NCBI GenBank assembly: GCA_002238485.1
Contig: MPMG01000007.1
Span: 99,940-163,939, forward strand
Origin: Chloroflexi bacterium bin20
Lineage (GTDB): Bacteria; Chloroflexota; Anaerolineae; Aggregatilineales; Phototrophicaceae
Direction: 5' to 3'
DNA length: 64,000 nucleotides
In this document: positions 40,722-49,613 of the stretch, piece after piece
How positions within the stretch are numbered: the stretch's first letter is position 1
Layout of the letters: each line of letters opens with the position of its first letter
Position numbers and translations under genes: made by a program
Notes under the pieces: generated by a model
Databases searched by the model: none
What the model was told of the DNA's origin: nothing
The model's input: only the letters and a program-made list of their open reading frames with translations

Positions 40722-41414
40722 ATGAAAACCGCAATCTGCCTGCTTGTGCTGCTGCTCGTGTTGGCAATGCCCGCCCTCGCGCATGAGGAGGATTTGGGCA
40801 GCTTCAAGTATCCGATCCCGCTTGGCGATGGCGCAGTTGTTGCTGGCATGGTTGTCAGCGTCATCGACATTGCGCGACCGCTAGACGATGCCAAACCGAT
40901 GTCTACTTACCCCAATCAGGAATCTGTCGAAATCAGCCTGGATATCCATTGCCAGAGCGACCGGCAAGTTGATTGCCAACTCGAACCGTATGATTTTGCA
41001 GTGGCGGGCGAATTGGGCTTGATCTATGAAAATGCGAGCATCGAGTCGCATCAGCTTGGTCCTGGCGCTACAACCCAGATTGTCGTGACGGCCTTGATCG
41101 ACAGGCCAGACTCCTCGCTGCTGCTGCTCTACAGCCACTTTGGCGTGACGCCCTATACCTATCCGCTGGTATTCGCAACCGAGGCAGCGCGCATCAGCCA
41201 GCAGAGCATTGAGATTACGGCAGCTGTGGGCATGCTGGCGCGCGTGGGACCAAGCAGCGAGCTCGACTTCAGCGGTGTATTCGGACGCGGCGAAGCCTTA
41301 ATGGCACAGGGTCGCAATGCGAATGGCAGCTGGCTGGAGATCGCCTTTGGCTGGGTGCCCGTCGAGCGCATCGAAACAGCGGGCGACATCATGAGCCTGC
41401 CCGTCACCGGCTAG
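40722..41414 (+). CDS. secreted protein with a C-terminal SH3-like domain
   Basis: The protein has 230 residues from the ATG at 40722 (AGAGGA 5 nt upstream). Signal peptide MKTAICLLVLLLVLAMPALA. The middle region (about 40-150) is a beta-rich domain that I do not recognise. The last 65 residues (LARVGPSSELDF to WLEIAFGWVPVERI) have the spacing of bacterial SH3b domains, which bind cell wall or glycans. The sulfatase gene follows after 19 nt. Confidence 0.65.
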   Translation: MKTAICLLVLLLVLAMPALAHEEDLGSFKYPIPLGDGAVVAGMVVSVIDIARPLDDAKPMSTYPNQESVEISLDIHCQSDRQVDCQLEPYDFAVAGELGLIYENASIESHQLGPGATTQIVVTALIDRPDSSLLLLYSHFGVTPYTYPLVFATEAARISQQSIEITAAVGMLARVGPSSELDFSGVFGRGEALMAQGRNANGSWLEIAFGWVPVERIETAGDIMSLPVTG

Positions 41415-41433
41415 CAATCGCGAGGCGCGCAGC

Positions 41434-42774
41434 ATGACCAAACCCAATGTCGTCTTTCTGCTGACCGACCAGTGGCGTCTGCAAGCGCTGGGATATGCCG
41501 GCAACACCCAGGTTCAGACGCCAAATATCGACCGACTGGCGGACGAAAGCATCCGCTTCCCGAATGCCATATCCGGTTATTCGGTATGCTGTCCCTGGCG
41601 AGCCAGCTTTTTGACCGGTCAATATCCCTTGACGCATGGCGTGATCGTCAATGATGTGCCTATCAGCAGCGATCCGGTTGGCTTGGGCGAGGCATTCAAA
41701 CGGGAAGGCTACAGCACCGCCTACATCGGCAAGTGGCATGTAGACGGGCGCGGACGCAGTAGCTACATCCCGCCAGAGCGCCGACTGGGCTTTGAGTACT
41801 TCAAGGCGCTGGAATGCAGCCACGACTACAACCGGTCGGCCTATTACGCCGGCGATGACGACGGACTGCGTTATTGGGATGGCTATGATGTCTTCGCGCA
41901 GACAGCCGATGCGCGGCGCTACATCGAGTCGCGATCGGGCGAGCAGCCGTTCATGCTCGTGCTCAGCTGGGGGCCGCCGCACAATCCGTATGAAACAGCG
42001 CCACAGCGATTCCGCGAAATGTACGCTGACGACGCCATAGCCTTGCGAGCCAATGTGCCGCCGGAGATGGCAGCGCGCGCGAGGCATTGGCTGGCTGGCT
42101 ATTATGCCCATTGCAGCGCCATCGACCAAAGTGTCGGCGAACTTTTGCGCACGCTGGACGATTGCGGGCTGGCGAACGACACTGTGCTGGTTTTCGCCTC
42201 GGATCATGGCGATATGCTGGGCTCTCAAGGCGCAGAGCGCAAGCAAAAACCCTACGAAGAGTCGATTCGCGTGCCCTTTTTGCTGCGTTATCCAGCCAAA
42301 TATGGCTGTCAGCCGCGTGAAGCCAGCTCCTTTTTGAACGCCCACGACATCATGCCGACCCTGCTGGGCGTCTGCGATTTGCCCATCCCCGCCACTGTCG
42401 AAGGCAAGAATCTGGGGCCGGCGCTTCCGGGCGAGTCAACACAAAGCGACTGTGCCCTGTTGGCTTGCTTTCATCCTTTCGGCGAATGGCCGCGGGCTGT
42501 CGGCGGGCGTGAATACCGTGGCATCCGCACGGCGCGCTATACATATTGCCGCACCTTGGATGGTCCTTGGCTGCTATTCGACAACGAGACCGATCCCTTC
42601 CAGCTGGACAACCTGGTCGATCTCCCGCAATGCGCCGAACTGCAAGCTGAACTCGAAGCGCTGCTACAACGCGAACTGGCTGCGCTGGGCGATGAATTCC
42701 TGGACGGCATGGCCTACATCAATCGCTGGGGATACCCGCTGGACGAAACGGGCACTGTGCCGTTCCGGGGCTGA
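41434..42774 (+). CDS. type I (formylglycine) sulfatase
   Basis: The protein has 446 residues. The metal-binding N-terminus LLTDQWRLQALG is followed by the activation signature C52-C53-P54-W55-R56 and SFLTG, so Cys52 should become formylglycine. Further conserved parts are YIGKWHVDG and VLVFASDHGDMLGSQG (the DHG metal ligand). There is no signal peptide, so it acts in the cytoplasm on imported sulfated sugars or sulfate esters. An anaerobic or aerobic maturase is not in the window. Its neighbours suggest glycan breakdown. Confidence 0.92.
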   Translation: MTKPNVVFLLTDQWRLQALGYAGNTQVQTPNIDRLADESIRFPNAISGYSVCCPWRASFLTGQYPLTHGVIVNDVPISSDPVGLGEAFKREGYSTAYIGKWHVDGRGRSSYIPPERRLGFEYFKALECSHDYNRSAYYAGDDDGLRYWDGYDVFAQTADARRYIESRSGEQPFMLVLSWGPPHNPYETAPQRFREMYADDAIALRANVPPEMAARARHWLAGYYAHCSAIDQSVGELLRTLDDCGLANDTVLVFASDHGDMLGSQGAERKQKPYEESIRVPFLLRYPAKYGCQPREASSFLNAHDIMPTLLGVCDLPIPATVEGKNLGPALPGESTQSDCALLACFHPFGEWPRAVGGREYRGIRTARYTYCRTLDGPWLLFDNETDPFQLDNLVDLPQCAELQAELEALLQRELAALGDEFLDGMAYINRWGYPLDETGTVPFRG

Positions 42775-42776
42775 GC

Positions 42777-42816
42777 TCCCTCCCCCTCTGTCCCCTCGAA
42801 AAGTCGGGGGGAGGCT
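42777..42816 (-). repeat. GACTTTTCG palindromic element, copy 6
   Basis: On the minus strand it reads CCTCCCCCCGACTTTTCG then AGGGGACAGAGGGGGAGGG. The flank GGAGGCTAGGTAC matches the GGAGGCTAAGTAC flank of copy 5. It supplies the stop of the PhyH gene. Confidence 0.7.
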
Positions 42817-43630
42817 AGGTACTCGCCAAATAGGGCTTGCTGCGGTGGTAGATCAACGGCGTTTGCATGTCATCGTCCAGCACATCGCCGATCTGGTAAA
42901 TGGCGACTTGTTCTTCCGACAAAATGTTGCGCTGGCCGTTGAACGTGCTGCCATCGGGCATATAGGCGCAGGTCATGGCGCGCCGCGCATAGGGCGTCAT
43001 GTTGGCAGCAGCGCCATGCGCCACCAAGCCGTTGTGAAATGAGCAGCTGCCGGCTTTCATCTCGACTGCGACAGCGCTCAGCCCAGCCCACTGCGGATAG
43101 GCGTTGAACAGGTCGCTGATATTGCTGCCGATGCCGACATTGTCATACGTCGCGGTTTTGTGTGTGCCGGGCAAAAAGTAGAGGCAGCCGTTGTCGCGGG
43201 TCACATCATCCAGCGCCACCCAGATGCTGATGGCATCGCGCGAATAGAATGACCAATAGGGATTGTCGAGGTGCCAAGCGGTCGGGTTGCCCCAGGCTGG
43301 TTTGATAAGCGCCTGGTCGTGCCAAATGCGCAGGCCGTCAATATCGGCCAGCTGCGCCGCCATGCTGCCCAGCCGCGCATCCAGCATCAACTCGCGCATG
43401 CCGGCGTGGTCGGTCCACAGATTGATGCGCTGAGCAAAGACCCGCGAATAATAATCATCTTCCTCCAGCCTGCTGCCGTCCGCCAGTTTGCGCTTGCCAC
43501 GATTGGCCACCGCCTCGCCGACAAATGCTCGCCAGGTTTCTAGCTCGTCTGCATTCAAAAAGTCTTCGATGACCACGAAGCCATTATTTTGATAATAGCC
43601 CACCTGCCCGGCGCTGATTTCACAATTCAT
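42815..43630 (-). CDS. PhyH family Fe(II)/2-oxoglutarate dioxygenase
   Basis: The protein has 271 residues, ATG at 43630 with GAGGAG 6 nt upstream. The iron facial triad is visible: His and Asp in AWHLDNP and His in NGLVAHGAAANMT, with the 2-oxoglutarate Arg in YARRAMTC. It hydroxylates an unknown substrate (phytanoyl-CoA-like enzymes act on many small molecules). It lies 10 nt after the GMC gene in the same operon, so the two oxidoreductases may act in succession. Confidence 0.88.
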   Translation of the reverse strand: MNCEISAGQVGYYQNNGFVVIEDFLNADELETWRAFVGEAVANRGKRKLADGSRLEEDDYYSRVFAQRINLWTDHAGMRELMLDARLGSMAAQLADIDGLRIWHDQALIKPAWGNPTAWHLDNPYWSFYSRDAISIWVALDDVTRDNGCLYFLPGTHKTATYDNVGIGSNISDLFNAYPQWAGLSAVAVEMKAGSCSFHNGLVAHGAAANMTPYARRAMTCAYMPDGSTFNGQRNILSEEQVAIYQIGDVLDDDMQTPLIYHRSKPYLAST

Positions 43631-43640
43631 TTCGCTCTCC

Positions 43641-45299
43641 TCACCACTTGGCAACGATAGTATCGGCTGTGCGCCATGCCAGCGCCATGATCGTCTCCAC
43701 CGGGTTGAATCCGCCGTTGGTTACATGCGGCGACCCATCGGCGACAAAGAGATTGCTTTGGCTGTGCACGCGGCAGAAACGATCGACAACCGAATGCGCC
43801 GGATCATCGCCCATGCGGCAGGTGCCAGCCTGGTGCTGCCCGCCCGACAGATATTGTTGCGGTTTCCGTCCCCATACTTTGACCGCGCCCGATGCCCGCA
43901 GCCACTCGATTGCTCGCTCGCGCATGAATGCGGCGCTGCGCACGGTCTCGGGATGGCTCGTCCCAGACAGATGCGCCACTGGGATGCCATAGCGGTCGCG
44001 AACAGCTGGATTGACCTGCACCCGCGCGTCTGGATTGGGTATCTCTTGCACAGGTCCTTTGATGTCGTTGATGCGGCGGAAGTTGTCGCGCATGAATTGC
44101 TTGGCAGCCAGCCCCCAGCGCGGCACATCGGGCGGATAATCGCGCTTCCAGAAGGTGATTGGCGTCACGATGTCTTCGTCCGTCAGCATGCCGCCGCCGA
44201 TGAGTCCGACGTTGCCATGATTGAATTCGCAAGTGGCCAGCGAACAGCCCGGACCGACGCCATCATACATCTGTTCCGGGAAGATGCCGACCGCGCCGGG
44301 ATAATAATGCCCTTGCAAGTGCCGCCCGACCTGGTCATTTGCATTGCCGATGCCGCCGGGTTCTTGCGCTGTCGCCGAGTTCAGCAGCAGACGCGCCGTC
44401 TCCACTGCGCCACAGCTGAGCACAACGACATCGGCGCTGATGCGTTCGCGCAAGCCATCGGCAGTGATGATTTTGACGCCAGCAACCGCCCCGCCCGCGC
44501 TGCACATCAGCCGCTCGACCATGACTTCGGTGCGCAACGTGCAGTTGCCGCTCTTCAATGCGCGGGGGATGGTGGTGTTATGGCTGCCGTTTTTTGCGTC
44601 CACAGGGCAGGCGTAACCGACGCAGTGCTGGCAATGGATACAGGCGGGACGGTCGTTGTAGGGCAGGGAATTGATGAGCCGAGGCACGCGCAGGCTCTGC
44701 CAGCCCAGCGCATCCAGGCCGCGTCGGTGCACGCTGGATTTCTGCGGCAGGGGCAAGGCCGGCATGGGATAAGGCTTGTCGTAGGCGGGCAGATGGGTCA
44801 TGCTGCGGTGGTCGCCACAGACGCCAATCTCCCATTCCACGCGCTCGTAATAGGGCAGCAGGTCCTCGTAGCGGATGGGCCAGTCGGCCAGGGAGCTGCC
44901 CTTTGGCACGCCATACTCGCTTGCCATGCGGAAGTCTTGCGGCATATAGCGCCAGGCTTGCCCGGCATACACGCGCGTGCCGCTGCCAACACAAGCGGCA
45001 TTGTTCTGGTAGCCCGGCTCGTGCGGACGCAAGACGCGATGCGCGCCCTGTTGCTCGCCCACGGGTATCGGGAAGGACGCGGGATCAAGTGTGCGGGGAT
45101 TGCCTTCAATATCGGGTCCGGCATTGTGTCCATAAATCGCCAGTCGCTGGTTGCGCAGATGATCGCGCCCGACCTGCTCAAAGCTCAGCGCCCGTCCGCG
45201 CTCCAGCAGCAGCACCGATTTGCCCGCCTCGGCCAGCACAGCCGCAGCCACGCCACCGCCAGCGCCAGACCCCACCACGATCGCGTCATAGTCGCTCAT
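43641..45299 (-). CDS. GMC family FAD oxidoreductase (sugar dehydrogenase large subunit type)
   Basis: The protein has 552 residues. FAD-binding VVGSGAGGGVAAAVLAEAGK (key GSGAGG) at the N-terminus and the C-terminal GMC block with HQAGTCRMG and FVADGSPHVTNGGFNPVETIMA. A Cys cluster CIHCQHCVGYACPVDAKNG (about 230) resembles the Fe-S-like motif of bacterial FAD glucose and glucoside dehydrogenases. It is coupled to the small subunit gene (ATGA overlap). The pair should form a membrane- or periplasm-linked dehydrogenase, but no signal peptide is seen on either chain. Confidence 0.9.
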   Translation of the reverse strand: MSDYDAIVVGSGAGGGVAAAVLAEAGKSVLLLERGRALSFEQVGRDHLRNQRLAIYGHNAGPDIEGNPRTLDPASFPIPVGEQQGAHRVLRPHEPGYQNNAACVGSGTRVYAGQAWRYMPQDFRMASEYGVPKGSSLADWPIRYEDLLPYYERVEWEIGVCGDHRSMTHLPAYDKPYPMPALPLPQKSSVHRRGLDALGWQSLRVPRLINSLPYNDRPACIHCQHCVGYACPVDAKNGSHNTTIPRALKSGNCTLRTEVMVERLMCSAGGAVAGVKIITADGLRERISADVVVLSCGAVETARLLLNSATAQEPGGIGNANDQVGRHLQGHYYPGAVGIFPEQMYDGVGPGCSLATCEFNHGNVGLIGGGMLTDEDIVTPITFWKRDYPPDVPRWGLAAKQFMRDNFRRINDIKGPVQEIPNPDARVQVNPAVRDRYGIPVAHLSGTSHPETVRSAAFMRERAIEWLRASGAVKVWGRKPQQYLSGGQHQAGTCRMGDDPAHSVVDRFCRVHSQSNLFVADGSPHVTNGGFNPVETIMALAWRTADTIVAKW

Positions 45300-45715
45300 C
45301 CGCGCACCTCGAATCCGACCATCTGCCAGGCGATTTGCTCGCGATTGCCGCCATTGCCCGGGTCGCTGTAATAGCCTTCGCCGCAATGTTCGACGATTTG
45401 CTGGAAGAACTTGCCCGGCTCAATCGTCCAGCTAGCCGCCAGCTGGTGTTTTTCGATTCTGTGCAACAAATCGCCCCGCGCCTCGACAGCCAGGTCAGCA
45501 AAATCTCGCTTGTGCAGGTGCTGCGCTTCGGCATCCAGGCAGCGCAAGAAGTCGCCATAGCTGGTCTGCAGATCCGCCAGATCGCCCTGTAATTGCCGCA
45601 GCAGATAATCGCCGACACCGGCTTCCCATGCGCTGGGGAAATCGTCAGGCGGGATCAACGTGTCCAACAATGCTTCCAAGCATCGCAACTGCTTCTCGTC
45701 AAAAAGCGCGCTCAT
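45296..45715 (-). CDS. gluconate 2-dehydrogenase subunit 3-like small subunit
   Basis: The protein has 139 residues. The helical pattern LEALLDTLIPPDDFPSAWEAGV (key LIPPDDFPSA-AGV) is the signature of the subunit-3 family that helps the GMC subunit fold or export. The usual Tat signal is missing. Its stop overlaps the GMC start by 4 nt. Confidence 0.85.
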   Translation of the reverse strand: MSALFDEKQLRCLEALLDTLIPPDDFPSAWEAGVGDYLLRQLQGDLADLQTSYGDFLRCLDAEAQHLHKRDFADLAVEARGDLLHRIEKHQLAASWTIEPGKFFQQIVEHCGEGYYSDPGNGGNREQIAWQMVGFEVRG

Positions 45716-45808
45716 GTTTTGAACTCATTTCCTGTGGGACATGATGCGCAATTGTAACCACTTTGTCCGCCGCAAGTGTACAAATTGACTGCTGCAAACG
45801 GCTGCGGG

Positions 45809-46690
45809 CTAGGAATCGCGCATGACTTCTCGCCATATCATCACAATGGCTATCTCGCGCAGCAGCAGGAATAACCCGCAGACCAGCCACAGGCGCGGCA
45901 CATTTAGCAGGACGGCGCCGGCAATCGCCACGATGTAGGAAAGCGCTTGCAACAGAGCGAATACGGCAAAGGCGGCGCTCGCCCGGTCCAGCGCGCCTGG
46001 TGCACGGATGCCAAAGAAGATGCCCAGCGAGCAGGCCAGCAGGCCAGATTGCCTGCTCTCCAGCGGGATGGCCAGCGCCAGCAACAGCATGTCCAGCAGC
46101 ATGGATGCCAGCTCATACCAGTCCACACGGTCGACGATCGCAAGCGCAACGCACAGCCCCATCAGCAGCATCAGCAGCGCTATGCCCGCCAAGACCTTGC
46201 GCAGCAGGTCCAGCCACCAGGCGGCATCGCTCTCGCTGAGAACGACCTGACAAACCGTTGTAAAAATGAAACGTCTACCCGCAGGGATCACGCTCAGTTC
46301 GTCCAATCTGCCCGCTCGTGACTGCCGAGACAGCAACGCAACGATTCTTGCCATCCAGATAACGCAGGGGCAGGCGCTCAGCAGCATCAGCCACAGCGGC
46401 AGCGACCACACTATGTCCGCGCTGAGGATCGTGTAGTTGTGAGCGGCGGCGCCGAAGACCAAAATGGCGCAGAACAGGCTGGCTGGCAGCACAGGCACAA
46501 GCCGAGATCTGCGGTTGTGGCGCGAAAGCTGCCTGCCGACAGGATGACGAGGATGCATGCGTAGCGATTCGTAAAGCGCTGCGCTGGTTGTGAATCGCCT
46601 TGCCAGCAGGGGGCGGCTGTCTGTGTTGGGCACGCGCGCGGATTCAACCCAGCGCTGGTGTTGCGACTTTCTGGCTGGCGGGCGCGCCAT
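45809..46690 (-). CDS. hypothetical multi-pass membrane protein
   Basis: The protein has 293 residues from an ATG at 46690 that lies inside the end of the upstream ABC gene (47-nt overlap). A later start near 46558 (MHPRHPVG) would avoid the overlap. About 70 basic residues come first, then six hydrophobic segments (for example ASLFCAILVFGAAAH, LMLLMGLCVALAIV, LWLVCGLFLLLREIAIV). No known family is recognised. Confidence 0.55.
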   Translation of the reverse strand: MARPPARKSQHQRWVESARVPNTDSRPLLARRFTTSAALYESLRMHPRHPVGRQLSRHNRRSRLVPVLPASLFCAILVFGAAAHNYTILSADIVWSLPLWLMLLSACPCVIWMARIVALLSRQSRAGRLDELSVIPAGRRFIFTTVCQVVLSESDAAWWLDLLRKVLAGIALLMLLMGLCVALAIVDRVDWYELASMLLDMLLLALAIPLESRQSGLLACSLGIFFGIRAPGALDRASAAFAVFALLQALSYIVAIAGAVLLNVPRLWLVCGLFLLLREIAIVMIWREVMRDS

Positions 46691-47693
46691 CGTCTTCAAA
46701 GAGGAAGCACTTCACGCTGCGCCCCTGATGCACGACGCTGGGCGGGATGTTGTCGTGGCAGATGTCCATCACGGCCGGGCAGCGACCCGCGAACTTGCAG
46801 CCGGTGCGCGTGTATTCGTCCGTCTCGATGACAGCCAGGTCGATCTTTTCGTTCCAGGCGTCGCTCGAGCGGATGCTGGGGATGGAGTTCTTCAGGTTTT
46901 GCGTATAGGGATGCAGCGGATTGCCCAGCACTTGTTCAGTCGGTCCCATTTCGACGATCCAGCCGCGCAGCATGACAGCGATGCGGTCGCCGGCATAAAA
47001 GGCGGTCGCCAAGTCGTGCGTGATGTAGATGACGCTGACCTCGCTGTGGTCTTTCAGATTGCGAAACATATTGACGATCGACATGCGCAGCGAAGCGTCC
47101 AGCATGGACACCGGCTCGTCGGCGACGATGAGCGATGGCTTGGTGATGAGGGCGCGGGCGATGGCGACGCGCTGTGCCTGCCCGCCAGACAGCTCGTTGG
47201 GATAGCGCCCGGCAATCTCTGCCAACGTCAAGCCGACTTCGCTGAGCACTTCGTTGATATAGCGAGGCGCTTCTTTCTTGTTCGCCATTTTGTAATTGGC
47301 TGCCGTTTCAAAGAGGTAGCTGTCTATGCGCTTGAGCGGACTGAAGGCGGCAAAAGGATCCTGGAATACCGGCTGCACCTCGCGGTAAAACCAGGTCTTC
47401 ATTTCTTTGGGGCTGATATCGTTGATGACGCGGTTCTTGTAGCGAAGGACGCCCGCAGAAACGGCCTCCATGCCCAGCACCATTTTTGCCAAGGTGGTCT
47501 TGCCACTGCCGCTTTCGCCGACGACCGCGAAGATTTCTGGCTTGTCTGAGTCGATGACGATGGAGGCATTGTCCACCGCGTGGAATTCTTGCGACGAGAA
47601 TCCTTGCCGTATGTGAAATACCTTGCTCAGGTTCTCGATCTGCAATAGCGGCTGCCGCGTAGACACTGGCAGATTCTCAGACTGCTGATGCAT
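46644..47693 (-). CDS. Opp/Dpp-type ABC transporter ATPase (OppF-like)
   Basis: The protein has 349 residues. Walker A GESGSGKTT (about 55-63), signature LSGGQAQRVAIA, Walker B LIVADEPVSMLD. The C-terminal oligopeptide-type domain has CKFAGRCPAVMDIC. It overlaps the partner ATPase gene by 17 nt. Together with OppD, the permeases and the binding protein it forms one importer. Given the sulfatases and rhamnose genes, the ligand may be an oligosaccharide rather than a peptide. Confidence 0.9.
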   Translation of the reverse strand: MHQQSENLPVSTRQPLLQIENLSKVFHIRQGFSSQEFHAVDNASIVIDSDKPEIFAVVGESGSGKTTLAKMVLGMEAVSAGVLRYKNRVINDISPKEMKTWFYREVQPVFQDPFAAFSPLKRIDSYLFETAANYKMANKKEAPRYINEVLSEVGLTLAEIAGRYPNELSGGQAQRVAIARALITKPSLIVADEPVSMLDASLRMSIVNMFRNLKDHSEVSVIYITHDLATAFYAGDRIAVMLRGWIVEMGPTEQVLGNPLHPYTQNLKNSIPSIRSSDAWNEKIDLAVIETDEYTRTGCKFAGRCPAVMDICHDNIPPSVVHQGRSVKCFLFEDDGAPASQKVATPALG

Positions 47694-48681
47694 GACTCAG
47701 TTCCTCTTCGACGACATGACAAGCAGTGAAGTGCTTGGGCGCGATTTCGATCAACGCTGGCTCTATCGTTTTGCAAATGTCCATCGCCAACGGACAGCGC
47801 TCGTGGAATCGGCAACCACTAGGCGGGCGATCCAGCGCCGGCGGCCGCCCGGGGATGCTCAGCCGCTCCTCGCGCGAATCCAGGCTGGGCAGCGATTCGA
47901 TCAAGAAGCGCGTATAGGGATGACGCGGATTTTCCAAAATCGTTTGGGTAGCGGCCTCTTCGACCAGTTTGCCAGCATAGAGGATGGCGATGCGGTCGGC
48001 CAGGTTGGCGTGAACGCCGATATCGTGTGTGATCAATATCAACGTGCTGCCTTCTTTTTGTTGCACATCCTTGAGCATCTGGATGACGCCGCGCTGCACG
48101 ACTACATCCAAGGCTGTGGTTGGCTCATCGGCGAATATCAGCTTGGGCCACAAGATCGTCGCCAGCGCAATCGTAACCCGCTGGCGCATGCCGCCGGAAA
48201 GCTGATGCGGATACGAAGCCATCACTTTCTCGGGCAGACCCAGGTCGCGCAGGTAGTTGGCGGTCAGCTCAAAGGACTCCGACTTGCTGACATCGCGGTG
48301 GGCGCTGATGAAGTCGTGAAAAGAATCGCGGATGCGCCGCACCGGGTTCAGCACATGCATCGAGCCTTGCGGGATGTAGGAGATCGTCCGCCAGCGCAGA
48401 TCGCGTTGATGCTCTTCGGTCATATCGGCGGCGTCGACCCGTTCGCCGTCCAGGTGATAGATGACCTCGCCACCGACGACCGTAAGCGGCGGCTCATAGG
48501 CATTCAACAGCACGCGCAGCAGGGTCGACTTGCCGCAGCCGCTCTCGCCGGCGATTCCATAGACCTCGCCTTCCTGAATGCGCAGTGTGATGTCATCGAC
48601 CGCTTTGACCGTGCGCTCGACACCGTAGGCTTTGGTGATGTAATAGGCGCGCAGGTTGTTCGTTTCGATTATCGTGCCCAT
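47677..48681 (-). CDS. Opp/Dpp-type ABC transporter ATPase (OppD-like)
   Basis: The protein has 334 residues. Walker A GESGCGKST (about 39-47), signature LSGGMRQRVTIA, Walker B LIFADEPTTALD. The C-terminal block has GCRFHERCPLAMDIC. The start shares one base with the stop of the permease gene (TAATG). Confidence 0.92.
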   Translation of the reverse strand: MGTIIETNNLRAYYITKAYGVERTVKAVDDITLRIQEGEVYGIAGESGCGKSTLLRVLLNAYEPPLTVVGGEVIYHLDGERVDAADMTEEHQRDLRWRTISYIPQGSMHVLNPVRRIRDSFHDFISAHRDVSKSESFELTANYLRDLGLPEKVMASYPHQLSGGMRQRVTIALATILWPKLIFADEPTTALDVVVQRGVIQMLKDVQQKEGSTLILITHDIGVHANLADRIAILYAGKLVEEAATQTILENPRHPYTRFLIESLPSLDSREERLSIPGRPPALDRPPSGCRFHERCPLAMDICKTIEPALIEIAPKHFTACHVVEEELSHASAV

Positions 48682-49604
48682 TAGACATCCTTCTCTTTGC
48701 GCGGGTCGGCATCGTCTGGGCTCGCTTCGCTGTTGTCGTCCGTATGCGCCTGCAAGCGGACGAGCCGTTTGCGCGGGTCGAGGTATTCGCCAAGCCCGAC
48801 CGACACCAGGTAGAAGCCCAGCACCATCAGGATGGCGGCGACAACGGGGGCGATCATCACCCAGGTGCGGCCCACAAAAATGGACTGATAATAGTTGCCC
48901 CAATAGATCATCGTGCCGATGGTCGGGCTATCCAGGTTCGCCAGGCCGAGATAGGAAAGCGTTACCTCGATGCCGATAGAAAACAGGAAGCCGCTGATGA
49001 CATCCGCCAGCATAAAAGGAATGATGAACGGCAAATGCTCGCGAATCACGATCTTGATTGTGCTCATGCCGCTGAAGATGGCCGTATGCGTAAACTCGCG
49101 CTCGCGCAGACTCAAGACCTGGGCTCGATAGCGCTTGGATGGATAGGCCCAGTCGAGCAAGCCGATCATGATACCCAGCGAATACATGGTCATGCTGCCG
49201 CGCAAAATAGCGCCGATCAATATGAGCAGGGGTAATCGCGGGATGACGATGACACTTTCCACAATAGACTGCGTGACGCGGTCGAATGTGCCGCCCAGGT
49301 ATCCCGACACCATGCCCAGCACCACGCCGATGCCGCGACCAATCACGACAGCGATGCTGGATATAACCAGGGTATTGCGGATGGCGTAGGTCAGAGTCCA
49401 AAAGACATCTTGCCCCTGCGATGTCGTGCCAAAGACATAGTTCGCGGCGGGCGGCTGGTTGCGCTTGACCTTGCGGCGCAGCTTGTCCTCCTCGTAGGGC
49501 GAAGCCGCCGAAAGCAGCACCAAAATGGCGACCACCAGCAAGATGAGCGAACCAAAACGAAATGAGGGGCTAAACCGGAATAAGTCGCGGATGGTCGTAA
49601 GCAC
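48681..49604 (-). CDS. Opp/Dpp-type ABC permease (OppC-like)
   Basis: The protein has 307 residues with a GTG start behind AAGGGG. Six hydrophobic segments and the EAA-loop region REREFTHTAIFSGMSTIKIVI, of which the key part is AAIF-like TAIFSG. An N-terminal stretch (PPAANYVFGTTSQGQDVF) is typical of the OppC subgroup. It overlaps the OppD gene by one base. Confidence 0.9.
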   Translation of the reverse strand: MLTTIRDLFRFSPSFRFGSLILLVVAILVLLSAASPYEEDKLRRKVKRNQPPAANYVFGTTSQGQDVFWTLTYAIRNTLVISSIAVVIGRGIGVVLGMVSGYLGGTFDRVTQSIVESVIVIPRLPLLILIGAILRGSMTMYSLGIMIGLLDWAYPSKRYRAQVLSLREREFTHTAIFSGMSTIKIVIREHLPFIIPFMLADVISGFLFSIGIEVTLSYLGLANLDSPTIGTMIYWGNYYQSIFVGRTWVMIAPVVAAILMVLGFYLVSVGLGEYLDPRKRLVRLQAHTDDNSEASPDDADPRKEKDV

Positions 49605-49613
49605 GATAACCCC

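Noticed and set aside
43725..45371. Forward ORF of 548 residues opposite the GMC oxidoreductase
   Set aside because: Shadow of the GMC gene, whose minus-strand frame has intact FAD and GMC motifs.
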